Positions 8,707-19,720 of a DNA stretch of 64,000 bases are shown one piece after another. Position numbers and translations under genes: made by a program. Position 1 is the stretch's first letter; each line of letters begins with the position of its first letter. The notes beneath the pieces are model-generated. The model was not told the origin of the DNA. It made no database searches and was given only the letters and a program-made list of their open reading frames with translations. This DNA is from Tanypteryx hageni (lineage: Eukaryota > Arthropoda > Insecta > Odonata > Petaluridae). The stretch spans positions 189,104,548 to 189,168,547 of the forward strand of contig CM054115.1 in the NCBI GenBank assembly GCA_028673005.1, in the 5' to 3' direction.

Positions 8707-10150
8707 TCCCCTAAAACCTCCAGCCTACCCAAATATCAGCTTTCCCTTATTCTCTCTTCTCTCTCTCTCTCCTTCCTTCCATTCTTCACTCTCTCCTTTC
8801 ATCATACTCTCGTCTTGCTCCATTTTCCCAATACAGTCCATTAAAACTTTACAAATACATCAACAAAGCTGGTTGTTCAACGAAATATTTCCCAATGTTT
8901 CCTTTGTTTATAAGTCATGAACTATCAGTCATAAAAATTTCAGCTCTCTATCTCATCAGGAAATAAGAAGTAATTTTTGCATAATTTGCGTTATACAGGG
9001 TAGTGAGGTTATAACATAGAAAGACTATGCGTCATCATTCAGTCTATCGTAAGAGACGTTTAGCCATTGGCCTCCTTGGTGCTCTGCATTTAGAGTATGC
9101 TAATGCTGGCACCGCAACCCTGAACCTTCTCTTTCGGCATCTATTTAAGGTAGAAAATTTTATTTAGCCCTATTTTCTGACTTCTCTCTCCATTCCTCCC
9201 ATTCCTATCCCTCTCTAACCACCCTCTCTTCATATCTCTCCCCCTCTCTCTCTCTACTTCCATATATCCCTCCATACCTCCCACCAACACCTCCGCTTAC
9301 CCAAACTTCCACTTTCCCCATTCCCTCCCTCCCACAATTTGTCTCTTCTCTCTCTCCCATTCCTTCTCACTTTTACTTCCTTTGCCCCATAGACCCATCT
9401 TCCTCCAATTTCCCAATATGGTCCTATATAATTTTATTAGTTTGGCAACAGTGCTGGTTGTTATTTTCATCTAAATATTTTATTTTAAAAATATTTAAAT
9501 TTTCCTCTTTAAAACAATTTTCTTGGTCAATTCGAATCGTATTTGGAAATCTATGGTAAGAAAATAAATTCCCGATAATTTGCACATACTGTGGTCGCAG
9601 TTTCTTACTTCTACGACAATTATAAGTAATTTAAAAATCAAACCAAACATGTCATACACTCTTTTACGTGTTAATCAATTGGAGAATGAAAACTATTCTG
9701 TCATTGAACCCAACCACTTATGTTAGACAACTGCACATTTTTCACATGCAGAAACTCACGCCGAGTATTGTAATTAATGTTTCATCAAAATCGGACTGAC
9801 CTGCCGCGATTTATTTAACCCGTGATCTACCGAGTAAATGCCGAGATTGAACGACAAATTCCATCCGAAAGTCCTCTTTAGAAGGGTGCTTGACAGCAAC
9901 AATGTTTCAATGTTAATCTTATGGTCATTTATCGGATTTTCTAGTCTTTTGGTAATTTAAATTTAAAACTTCCCATTTTCGTAAATTTTCCTTTGTTTGT
10001 AAGCCAATAAGAGTGATTTAGTAAAATTTAAGCTTTTTAGTTCAACCGAAAGTAAGAAATAATTTTGACACAATTTGCGATAGACAAGGTAGTGCTGTTA
10101 TAATATAGTAAGATGTATATGTAACAAACAATTTTGTGTCAAAGTTTTGA
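8707..10150. repeat. pyrimidine-rich dispersed repeat, two diverged units
   Basis: Two stretches (about 8830-9060 and 9930-10140) share a series of motifs: a TTTATAAG/TTTGTAAG start, AATTT..AGCT, AAGTAATTTTGNNNNAATTTGCG and GTAGTG..GTTATAAYATAG. Between them, 9145-9440 repeats the plan seen at 3905-4035 and 6515-6650: AAGGTAGAAAA, CCCTATTTT..CTTCTC and a (CTCCCT) tail. No protein-coding frame. Confidence 0.5.
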
Positions 10151-11586
10151 GATGACAACTGGTATAGTGCGGGAATATAAAAGTTTACTTTCATGAACAC
10201 ATTTATTAAGGCTATATTAAATGTTATTCTTATTTTTGCAAATAACCTTTGCTTTTACAATTATAATTATGTCATGGTGAGTTTTTCACAAACCCCATCC
10301 CGAGGGTGTTTTCTTACACGCAGGATTTTCATAAACGTGAATTGTTAACTTCATATTATAAAGTTCGGATATTGAAATCGCATCAGAATGTATTAACTAA
10401 CAAAAATAAATTTGGAAACATTTACATTATTTATTTAGAATTTATTTGCAGAATTTAAGAGTTGTTACCCACAATTTCACTAATCACAGTTATGAAGAGA
10501 CCTTGACGTGATTTCCATGAAAAAAGTTTTCTTTTGGAGTCATACACTTCTCATTACCGGGCCTGTAAACATTTTTAGAAGTCGTCATTCATAATATTCG
10601 TCAGGTTACCACAGTTTTTCGTTTGATTTGTTCTACTGCCTCAAAGTCAGGGACGCAAATAGGGGAGGGACTGGAGGAGTTCCTTATCAGTCTTGGGCCC
10701 CTCTCGTCTCCCTCTGCTGAAAAGAGTCTTTAAGTAGAACTATAAAGTGTCTGTTTTTGTTCTTGTTACAAAATTATCTTTCTTTTGTATTCACAGAATG
10801 GCTCGAGATATTTTGATAACAGTATTCAATATGTACTACATCTTAAATTTTGTTGTATATTGCGGTAGCGTTCTTCACATAATCATGTGGTGCCAGAGTT
10901 GATGAGGAAGATGAATTCTATGAGTATTAAAATACTTATACAGTTAATTAGATATTATACATTCAGTAAGTAAAAGAATGACTTCAATTTGCATAGCTAT
11001 ATAGGTATCTACTATGTATTTTGTTTCCGCTAGATGTCTTGTGGGAAGTCTACCTGGTGATTTTTTGGGAGCCTACAGCGATCAGGTGATTAGTTATAAT
11101 CGGTTTCTACTGCTCGTGCGGATGGGACTCGAAGTATTCCACTCGGGGCGAGTTATTTTGCTTTGGCTATGATGCTATGTAGCCAAGTTTCCAATTTCAC
11201 TCAGTTCATCGGTAGCTGCTGACGAGTGATTTCTATGCTCCAATATATCCGGATGTAGCACATTCATGCTTTCCGCCATTACCGAAATACTATTGGAATG
11301 TGTGAGCAAACGTATCAACAGTGCTCATCAGGAAATTTTTAGCAGAGAGACACGCTGGGCGGGGAATGACAGGGTGATGTGGGGAGGTTGATGATTGGAG
11401 GAGGCGGGGAGTCGGAAGGGTGGATAGCCAATAAGGAGGGAGTGTGGTGAGGTAAAGTGCGAATAGCTACTATGTAACAGAGGGGACATTGTAAGGGGGC
11501 TAAAAGGGTTAGCGGAGGTTGAGGCCAGGCGGGGAGAAAGAGTCAAGTGCTATAAGTTCCCAGTGTCGGAGAAGGGGGGCAGGAGT
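10151..11586. other. unassigned DNA in left arm
   Basis: No gene or element end recognised. At 10280-10330 a TTTTTCACA..GGGTGTTTTC segment loosely recalls the LINE 3' UTR hairpin but lacks matching stems. The open frames at 11328-11817 have no domain or motif. Confidence 0.4.
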
Positions 11587-11791
11587 GTCATTGGGTAAGG
11601 CGCAAATAAAAACGAAAATCGCTGCGGAGGTGAGATCTTTAGAATTAAAAAAATATTGGAAATGGTGGTATATCTGTCTGAAAAATGAATGTTTTTTCAA
11701 GGTGAGATAATATGCTTGCAGAAAGCAAGCACCTTCTACTAGTATGTTATATCCTCCTTTTCTGTAAGGAACGTCTATATATAATGATATA
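11587..11791 (+). mobile_element. fragment of the hairpin-CTAG element family
   Basis: Shares ACGAAAATCGCTGCGGAGG with 1464-1500 and 16383-16405, then the perfect hairpin-like TGCTTGCAGAAAGCAAGCA (about 11713-11731) and CTACTAGT. After CTAG (11739-11742) it runs into an inverted copy of the family start, ending TATATATAATGA at about 11789. The left end is not defined. Confidence 0.5.
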
Positions 11792-11824
11792 TAAGCTGAT
11801 TTATCGATATTTAGCATGGTTTTC

Positions 11825-11903
<79 letters not shown>

Positions 11904-12002
11904 AAGTGTGCGTGCGTACGTGCGTGCGTGCGTGCGTGTGTGTGCGTGCGTGCGTGCGGTGTGTGTATAAAAGCTGATTTATCGATATTTAGCATGGTTT
12001 TC
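11792..12002. repeat. compound (TA)n-(GTGC)n microsatellite between 31-bp direct repeats
   Basis: AGCTGATTTATCGATATTTA plus 11 more bases occurs at about 11792-11822 and again at about 11971-12001. Between the copies are about 70 bp of (TA)n and 60 bp of (CGTG)n/(GTGT)n. The right-arm counterpart (30979-31201) has 12 more bp, the only length difference between the arms that I detected. Confidence 0.85.
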
Positions 12003-12216
12003 TCCTCAATTTGCTCAAAAAACGAGAATCTGGTGTGAGTTTGGTATGCTTCAATTTTTTATTTTGACTGCACAGAAGTGTTATCCGTGTATAGCGCACA
12101 CTCCTACTTTATTATCTTTGGTCTTTAAAAGTTTGGTCCTCACACTGCACGTTATACACAGGTATATATATTATATCTTATTTTTTCTTGAATAATATAT
12201 ATATTTCCGATCCTAA

Positions 12217-12530
12217 ACCATACATGACCTCAGCCACCTACCCCAGTTCATCCCAATGGGTGTTAAAACGAGAGGTAAAAGTCATATTAAATCCGAAAAT
12301 CATACTTAACCTATCTATCTCTCCCAACCCAACCTGGAGTTTGTTCAAAGTATAGGCATAAATTGTATAAAAACAAAAACAATCGTACCGTACCCCACAA
12401 CCCAACCCGAAGGGTGTTCAAAGAAGAATCATAAATTGTATTGAAGCCTAAAACCATAACTAACCTATGCATCACCCACCAACTCATCTCAAGGGGGATT
12501 GTATAATCGAATTTAGCCCATGAATTATCC
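12217..12530. repeat. degenerate tandem repeat, about 78 bp, four units
   Basis: Unit starts lie near 12217, 12298, 12378 and 12450. Each has an AAACCATA-type start, a TAACCTA-like element, CCCAACYCA, a GGGTGT/GGGGGA step and ATAAATTGTAT. Units differ by 20-30% by eye. No coding meaning was found on either strand. Confidence 0.55.
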
Positions 12531-13787
12531 AACCCAGCCAGGGATAATAATCATTTGGACATATGCCATGAAATTCCTTTGGCAGGGGGTGGGAAATCTT
12601 ATTTTTGTGGGAGGAAAAGTAAACGGTACCAAATATCATGTATAACCAGAAGTATATATAAATATTTTTAAGAAAGAGAATAACCCTGTTGAGTTAGGAA
12701 CGATGATGAATGTAGAACTAATCCTAGAGCAAGAACATGGAATGATGCCCCTTTGACAGGAATGCAAAAGAAATTAAAAATGGGGACTCTCAGTTAGAAG
12801 ATAGATATATAAATTATCATTTGCGATCGGTACTCACTTTTCAGTTTGGAGAATGTTTCTCTTCTCATGTTGGGTAGGTTGATTATCTGGCCAAACAGAA
12901 GATGCAATAGTCATCCCCTAACCTTTTTGTAAATGGAATATGACAGAATGCGATATTGTGTAGAAGGTGAAAGTACATAAGGATTATCATATCCAGTGGA
13001 GAGTAATGGTAGAGTGCCATCTACCTATTGTTTTGTCCCTTAATCTTGCCTCTGGACCCAACTGGAGTTCAGTATGGGTCCTTAAGACATTTTCATAATG
13101 GACCTTAGAATGCAAAGTATAGGGAATAAGCAATTTTTCTAACATCCAATTTTCACTTTGCAAACAGTTGTCACGTAAATTAATTCAAGTAATTTTTTTA
13201 TAAATACTACTTAAATAATGAATTAAAAGTTGTCACGAGTATATAGGCCAAATGTACCCAGATGCCCCAGCGATAGATATCGTGTGGGAACAGGTTAGGA
13301 AAAAAATTGCTTATCCAACAAGTATCGCACATTAACTCTTGTTATGTGCTTAAAATACATTTGTGGTACATATCTGTTTCTCATTGAATGATTTAATATG
13401 CTCTGAATACTACATATGTTTAAGAGATGAGATCCAAAACACTAGAGGAAGTTTGAAATATATTTTGTGTTTACCAACATATTGTATTTGTCATTTTGTG
13501 TTGTGGTTTCCAATATGCTGTGTGTTATAATCACTAACCTAAGATGAAGTAATAGAAATCTCTCATAAATAGCAATGCTTTATGGTAGTTTTCCTTATGC
13601 TGATTTGGTTCACTAGAACCTAAACCAAGTTGCTTTATAACTAGAGACTGAGAAATTTTGTTCATTGAGTTATTTTGCAACTGGAATTACATATTCAAGC
13701 AATGGGAGGTATAGTATATATTATCCATTATATCCTTCATTAGAGTGAAAGGGACAGTTATTACCAACATTTATATTAACATCGCTT
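12531..13787. other. unassigned DNA in left arm
   Basis: AT-rich sequence with no open frame of note, no RNA gene and no element ends recognised. Confidence 0.45.
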
Positions 13788-14105
13788 TATATATATATAT
13801 ATAGCTTACGGAAAAGGAAAGGTAAAATAGATATATGGATGTCAACAAGGTGTTGGGATGAGGAAACCCAGTGAAAACTCACCAATCAGACGACTTCAGG
13901 TTGGCGAGGCCCCGGGGATGTCGAAGCGACACACGTAAAAGAACACTAAAACACAGAAACATCACAAACGTAGAAGCTTTCGGAACTACTCCTTCTTCAG
14001 CTACAGAGAGAGAACTGATGGCGGTGACACTGGGTGGAGGCATGGGGGTGGAAGGGTAGTGCGGAAAGGTCGAGGATTGGAGGATACGGAGGGGGTTGGG
14101 GATTG
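13788..14105 (-). repeat. dispersed repeat with CTGANGA...GAAA (hammerhead-like) motif
   Basis: Read on the minus strand (plus strand in the right arm, 28876-29194), CTGAAGAAGGAGTAGTTCC is followed at once by GAAAGC. This satisfies the conserved hammerhead-ribozyme core boxes CUGANGA and GAAA with a possible short stem II, and such blocks occur in Penelope-like retroelements. Stem III and the cleavage site are not convincing here, so the motif may be a decayed relic or a coincidence. The start of the block resembles 1773-1850. Confidence 0.4.
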
Positions 14106-15747
14106 TATAATGTATAATTTTCTACAAAAAAATTCAAAAACTCGAACCTATAGCATATAGTTTGATAAAAATTATTAAACTTTAATCTTCAAATGGGGTT
14201 AAAACAACCACTAAAAATTAACAATCTTCAAATTTTAGATTTTTATACTTGGTTATGAGAAACATTCCATACACCTGCAAAATTTCAGCTTCCTAAACCT
14301 ATTAAATAGGTCTACACTCTAGGATAACTTTTTCCCATGATAACTTATGGGAGATATTCCGGGGTATCTGGAGTCGAACCCAGGACACTGTAAGCAAAAC
14401 TAACAATTATTCTTAATAGATATCGCGGCCGTCTAGCAACACTGAAAATGTCATTTTTCTTGCTTACGGGAAAGTGCCCAAAATTAATTTACAAAAATGG
14501 CGCAATGCTTCTCTTATGGGAAAAAACGCAAATTTCGGAATTTCTGGAGTCGAACCCATGTCACTTAAATGAGAAGTCTTATTTTATCTGTAAGTTTCTC
14601 CATCATATCTACAAAAACTGAAACTTTCAGCTCACTAGCTCTTGTAGTTTGGGCTGGACATTAGTATCCTCCTGTTATATGTATGTTATACTAGTAGAAG
14701 GTGCTTGCATACTGCAAGCATTTGACATCTCGCCTTGAAAAAACATTTATTTTTCAGAGAGATATTTCATCATGGTAAATATTTCTATAATTCAAAGGAT
14801 CATCTAGAAGTGAAATAATATTTATTTAATTGTTTAAAATATAAAAGTTTAATTCGGCCGACATAACACTTTGTTGGAGCTTCTCAAATGTTTGTTAGTT
14901 TAAATGCACTGAGCTCTACTTAACTTTAAAATTTCAACTTCCTAGCTTGCCCCAAATTACATAAACATTTATCTATTAGTTTAAACTTTAAGATATTTTA
15001 ATAGCCTAAAAAATTAAAATATCAAAAATTTTATAATTTTTTATTCCGTTTTTTCACAAAATCTACCGGTAAAAAACTTTCAGCTTCGTAACACATTCGA
15101 TAATACATAAACTTAAAAAATATGGTTAAACAATTGCGAATTTTTAGCGGTCGAATTTTTTAACTTTTTCAAAATTTCCTTTTTCATGTATAATTTTCTA
15201 CAAAATGATTTCAAAAACTCGAACCTACAGCATATAGTTTTCAAGATAAATTATTAAACTTTAATGTTCAAATGGGGTTAAAACAACCCCTAAAATTAAC
15301 AATTTTAAAATTTTTTATTTTCATAGTTAGTTATGAGAAAAATACTATAATCTTTTAAAATTTCAGCTTCCTAAACTTATTAGATTGGTCTACACACTGG
15401 ATTACGTTTTCCCATGCTAACTTATGGGAGATATTCCTGGGTCTCTGGAGTCGAACCCAAGACACTGTAAGCAAAAGTGACCATAATTCCTATTGTGGCC
15501 ATCTAGCAACACTGAACATTTCATTTTTCTAGCTTACCGGCAAGTGCCCATAATTAATTTACAAAAATGGCGCAATGCTTTTCTTATGGGAAAAAACGCA
15601 AATTTCGGAATTTCTGGAGTCGAACTCATGTCACTTAGGTAAAAAGTCTCATTTTATCTGTAGGTCTCTCTATTATATCTACAAAAACTAAAACTTTCAA
15701 CTCTCTAGCTCTTGTAGTTTGGGCTGGACATTAGTATCCTCCTGTTA
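14106..15747. repeat. two diverged direct copies of a ~600-bp AT-rich element
   Basis: Copy 1 (about 14106-14690) and copy 2 (about 15186-15745) run in the same direction and share a TGTATAATTTTCTAC start, AACTCGAACCTA, AAATGGGGTTAAAACAACC, ATTTCAGCTTCCTAAAC and the end GGACATTAGTATCCTCCTGT. Each holds two reversed Pol III B-box-like motifs, GGAGTCGAACC (14370, 14546 and 15447) or GGAGTCGAACT (15616), about 170 bp apart. A reversed hairpin-CTAG element end (about 14693-14722) follows copy 1. No protein coding. Confidence 0.65.
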
Positions 15748-16553
15748 TCATTATATATCGACGTTTCTTACAGAGGAGGAGATAACATATAGGAGGATAC
15801 TAATGTTTAGGCACTTTCAGATGAGCTGGAGATTCGAAATTTTTTTATTAGGTAGGATTTCGTGCAAAACCGACTAGAAAAAACGAAAATCTTGAAAAAG
15901 TGCAACAATGCGTCCGCTAAAAATTCGCAATTGTTTAAACAAAGTTTCAAGGTTTATGTATTTTCGAATGTGCACGGAGTTGAATTTTTTTTCAAGTAGA
16001 ATTCATAAAAAAAACGAAATCGGGATTATATAAATTTTGATATTTTAATTTGTTTGGCAGTTAAAAATTCTTAAAATTTAAATAAATAGATAACTGTTTA
16101 GGTACTACGGGATGAGCTAGGAAGCTGAAATTTTCAAGTTATGTACAAAGTAGTGCATTTGCACAAATAAACATTTGAATCTCTCCATAAACATATTGCA
16201 CCGGCCGTTAAAAATGTTTAAAATTTAAACAATTGGAAAAATATTATTTCACTTCTAGAAGTACTACAACTTTAAAATTTGGCATAAATGTGTAACATTA
16301 GTACCCCATAATGGAGAAAGTATAAAATTCTTAAAACTGCAAAGTTTTGGGATTGTTTTTGTCTATTATTTTTACATAAGGGAAAAACGAAAATCGCTCT
16401 GGAGGTGAAATATTTTAAATAAAATAAATATTTTTAATGATGAAATATGAAAAATGATTGTTTTTTTATGTTGAGATGATATGCTTGCAGAATGCAAGCA
16501 CCAACTACTAGTATGTTATATCCTCCTCTGTAAGAAACGTCTATATATAATGA
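15748..16553. mobile_element. non-autonomous element with ~42-bp terminal inverted repeats
   Basis: The left end TCATTATATATCGACG continues with TTTCTTACAGAGGAGG; the right end is its near-exact reverse complement, finishing CTATATATAATGA at 16553. Near the right end lies the hairpin TGCTTGCAGAATGCAAGCA followed by CTAGT. The 0.8-kb interior is AT-rich and non-coding. TIRs argue for a cut-and-paste element, the hairpin-CTAG for a Helitron; I leave the class open. Target duplication not clear. Confidence 0.6.
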
Positions 16554-18658
16554 TGTTTTGGAACCCATCTAATCTGAAAAAAATCCAAAGCTGCTTCTGT
16601 GGTTCGAACCACCTCACCCCATCTAACCATCACATAAGACGAGTGATTTCGTCACCTCCGACACCAGATCCTTACCTTGGTGCTGCGATAAATGTGTATT
16701 TGAATTCACATGGGAAGATAGACCAATATTCATCATAGCAACGTTATTAAACAAACTATTGCCATCGTTAATGCTGTAATCTTTTAATAGAAGTCTTTAT
16801 TTTAATTGGTATTAATACGAGCATTCCTATGTTTTTTGAAGGGATATTTTTGCTAATAATTGTGTTTTTATTCATCGTATTTGTTATTGATAGTAAGTTT
16901 TTATTTGTCTTAAATACTATTTGTCTTTATTCCATATTTAAGATAGGTAATACTGTTGTAAAGGATGTTAGTTAGAACAAATTTAAATATTCAACAATTT
17001 CACTCCTATTATTATCTAAGTCTGAATTACTCTGAACTAGCAGTATATTTTTGTTGATTTTAAGCAATATGAATGGATAAGTTATTATTTCCATTAATGA
17101 AACAAAAGATACTATCAAATTTCTTACTGCTTATATACCAAACATCCTTACGTTTGCCATTGAGTTCTGTACTTCTGTCTGCCATTCTCTCAACTGTAAA
17201 AAGATTAAATAGAGAGACCCCCACATCACTCCACAGCTGGTAGGTAGACACTTTTGAAAATTTTTACGCCCATGTAAGCTGAAAGGTTATCATAATTATA
17301 TTATAAAGTTTATTCATATTAAAATATTAGCCATAAAAAATTGGTTTTAAAAATTAATTTTTATACCTTTACTTGTTTTCTTTCATTTTCTTTGGCTGCG
17401 GAAGCTTAAAAAGTTTTGACACAATCTCATAAAATTAGATTGTGTGTGCCACGAAATTCTTTCAAAATTGAAAAGGTGTGATGACATTTATAGATAGTTT
17501 GAGAGCACTGATATAATATCCCAATTCAAGGTGACCTCAAATGCAAGCCATTCTAATATAAATATCTCCTCATTATTACGTAACAGATAATTTAAATAAC
17601 TGCATGAATAGAATCTTAGCTTTAATAAATTTAACACAAGTTGCTTACAAAAAATTTTAGAATATTTAATTTAGCACTATTCTGCTGAATGAAAATAGTG
17701 CCCTGTTGGTATATACTGAAAATGAATAGCAATTTCAATTTGCTTATTTCAACGTTTATTCATTCATCATTACCTATTTGGTTTTTCTACAAAGGTAATT
17801 ACAATTTATTTATAATTTGCAATGTGTGTAACTGATTTAGAATGCGATGAAGAGTTTTAGAATCCCTGGTGAATGATAAGCTAAAGGTTTAGGTTTAGCG
17901 TTTGGGATTTTGATGTTGGGTTTCCATCTTCAACATTGCCATTAAATCAAACATTTGCATGATGCATACAAATCATTTTGCAACTATTAAGTACATATAA
18001 GATTCAAAACACCCATAGATTTTGGATAGTAATCAAACTGCAATGAATCACACAATGTTAAACTTGAAAAATATTCAACTGAATTCCAAGATCTAGGGAT
18101 TACATCAAGAATATTTTAGGATAATCAAAGATGATACAATTTTGTGCTTTTATCAGTTACCTTTATGCAATTTATCATAAAAGTGAATAGGCATCTATAT
18201 TTGAAGTAATAAATAACTTGAAACCACTGTCAGATCACTGCTTCAATGCAAAAATCCTCGATAATCACCACAAGATACATATAGATTACAACAATGGTAG
18301 AGATTTCCAGAATAATGGGTCACCAGCATTGCTGGATTCTCCATGAGGGAGGGGTGACCGCCCTCCTTCCTTGGGATGTATCTGGAGCCCCTACTTCAAA
18401 CCTTCATATTTATAATAATTAAAGAAATCCATAAACACTAATTATTGTATTAGGGATTTGAAACACAGTGTTAAAATGAACCTAAAAACTGAATTTCTGG
18501 CATTATATTCTATGGATTATAAAAGAAATAATTTGTTTTTCTACCAAATACGATCCATAGAAAAATGAAATCAGACTATTGGGCTCACAGTATCACATCG
18601 TTTCAATTTATACTTTTATGTAATAATAATTTTAAAAATTTTCAATTAAAATTTCATA
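16554..18658. other. unassigned DNA in left arm; one possible small exon
   Basis: Mostly AT-rich and without recognisable elements. On the minus strand, 17152-17193 has the layout of a small exon: a polypyrimidine tract and TTTTTACAG, an ATG giving MADRSTELNGK, then GTAAGG. The same lies on the plus strand in the right arm at 25788-25829. No similarity to a known protein was recognised. Confidence 0.3.
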
Positions 18659-19712
18659 ATTTTCAATAAGTTTTTATTATTTTACCATTAATTTTGTCAT
18701 CTTTAGCAGTTGAGACGAAAAATCACGGTAAGATTAAACTTATTAAAAATTATTAAAGATCTTCAATATGAACCAAAATTATCTGATTTAGCGATAATAT
18801 CAATAGAAAATGAAATCGCTGAATCAATTGATTTCACTGACTTCATAAACACTTCTGCTTCAATTACAGCTCGAAAGGTGGCATTTTAAGATCCTTATCT
18901 TTTGCTGCCACAATACTACTATACAAAAACTTTTCGCTTTGGTGCAATTTTGTGTTTTCAGTGGATACGTTTTAGTTTATTTATGTATGTGAAAATATAC
19001 GTTATGACTTATTATGTAATGAGAATTAATGTTAACGCACGTTATTATAATTTTATTTTCGCTGTTGATGTTTTTTATATTGTATATTGTATAAGTAAAT
19101 GCATTTAACATATAAAAGTTTAATGGAAACGGCCATTTTCTACTTGAGCAACGGCAGCCAACTACCTAGGAACGGGCCTGGCGCCATTCTCTTTTAAATT
19201 CCCTGTAGAGCGCGAAATAGTTCTACTGTTTTCTGAAAGATAGCGCAACCAACCTATCAACTACTACTGCCATCTTCCGTGCAAACTTGAAAGTTTATTC
19301 ACCTCGTTTCAATTGATTGTCGTATGGAGATACCGCACTAATTTCAAATAGCTCCGTTACTTAAACATAGCATCGTAAATAATTCTTATTTGTTAGCTTT
19401 ACAGTACAAATAGAAATTGTCGCATTAAAACTTTTTAGCACGAGATACGTGTCTTCTTATTATCAATGTAGTATTTTCAATGTAATCTCGTTTCATCAAA
19501 ATCCGTGATATGAAGATAGCAAATTAATTATTGGCGGTAACTATACACAGTTAGTGAAACTGAAAAATTTGTCTCTGATTTCTTCTTTTCTATATCGTAC
19601 TAGCTCTCTAAGATGTGTTTTGTCGGTTTGTTTGCAGTGCCAGTTTTTCTCAATAGGATTTCATGCCGTCGTGCCGTCGTCGTCATTACCAATGTGAGGG
19701 GAGGAAATTTGC
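18659..19712. other. spacer of inverted repeat, left part
   Basis: Single-copy within the window. Nothing coding could be supported. GC content rises locally at 19130-19290. Confidence 0.5.
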
Positions 19713-19720
19713 TCTGATCT

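Larger units (their letters stand above)
5662..18658 (+). repeat. left arm of giant inverted repeat
   Basis: Every base here pairs with the reverse complement of 24323-37331. Paired positions add up to 42993 outside the microsatellite near 11850 and to 42981 inside it, because the right arm has 12 more bases there. The match begins abruptly at ACTGGTTAG (5662) and ends abruptly at ATTTCATA (18651-18658). I saw three mismatches by eye (5706, 5889 and 16712), so identity is well above 99%. Confidence 0.95.

Noticed and set aside
10269..10335. A further copy of the LINE 3' UTR hairpin
   Set aside because: The GGGTGTTTTC part resembles it, but the stems do not pair and no LINE tail follows.
11712..12038. 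Frame encoding YIYIYI and CVRACVRAC repeats
   Set aside because: Only the translation of (TA)n and (CGTG)n repeats.
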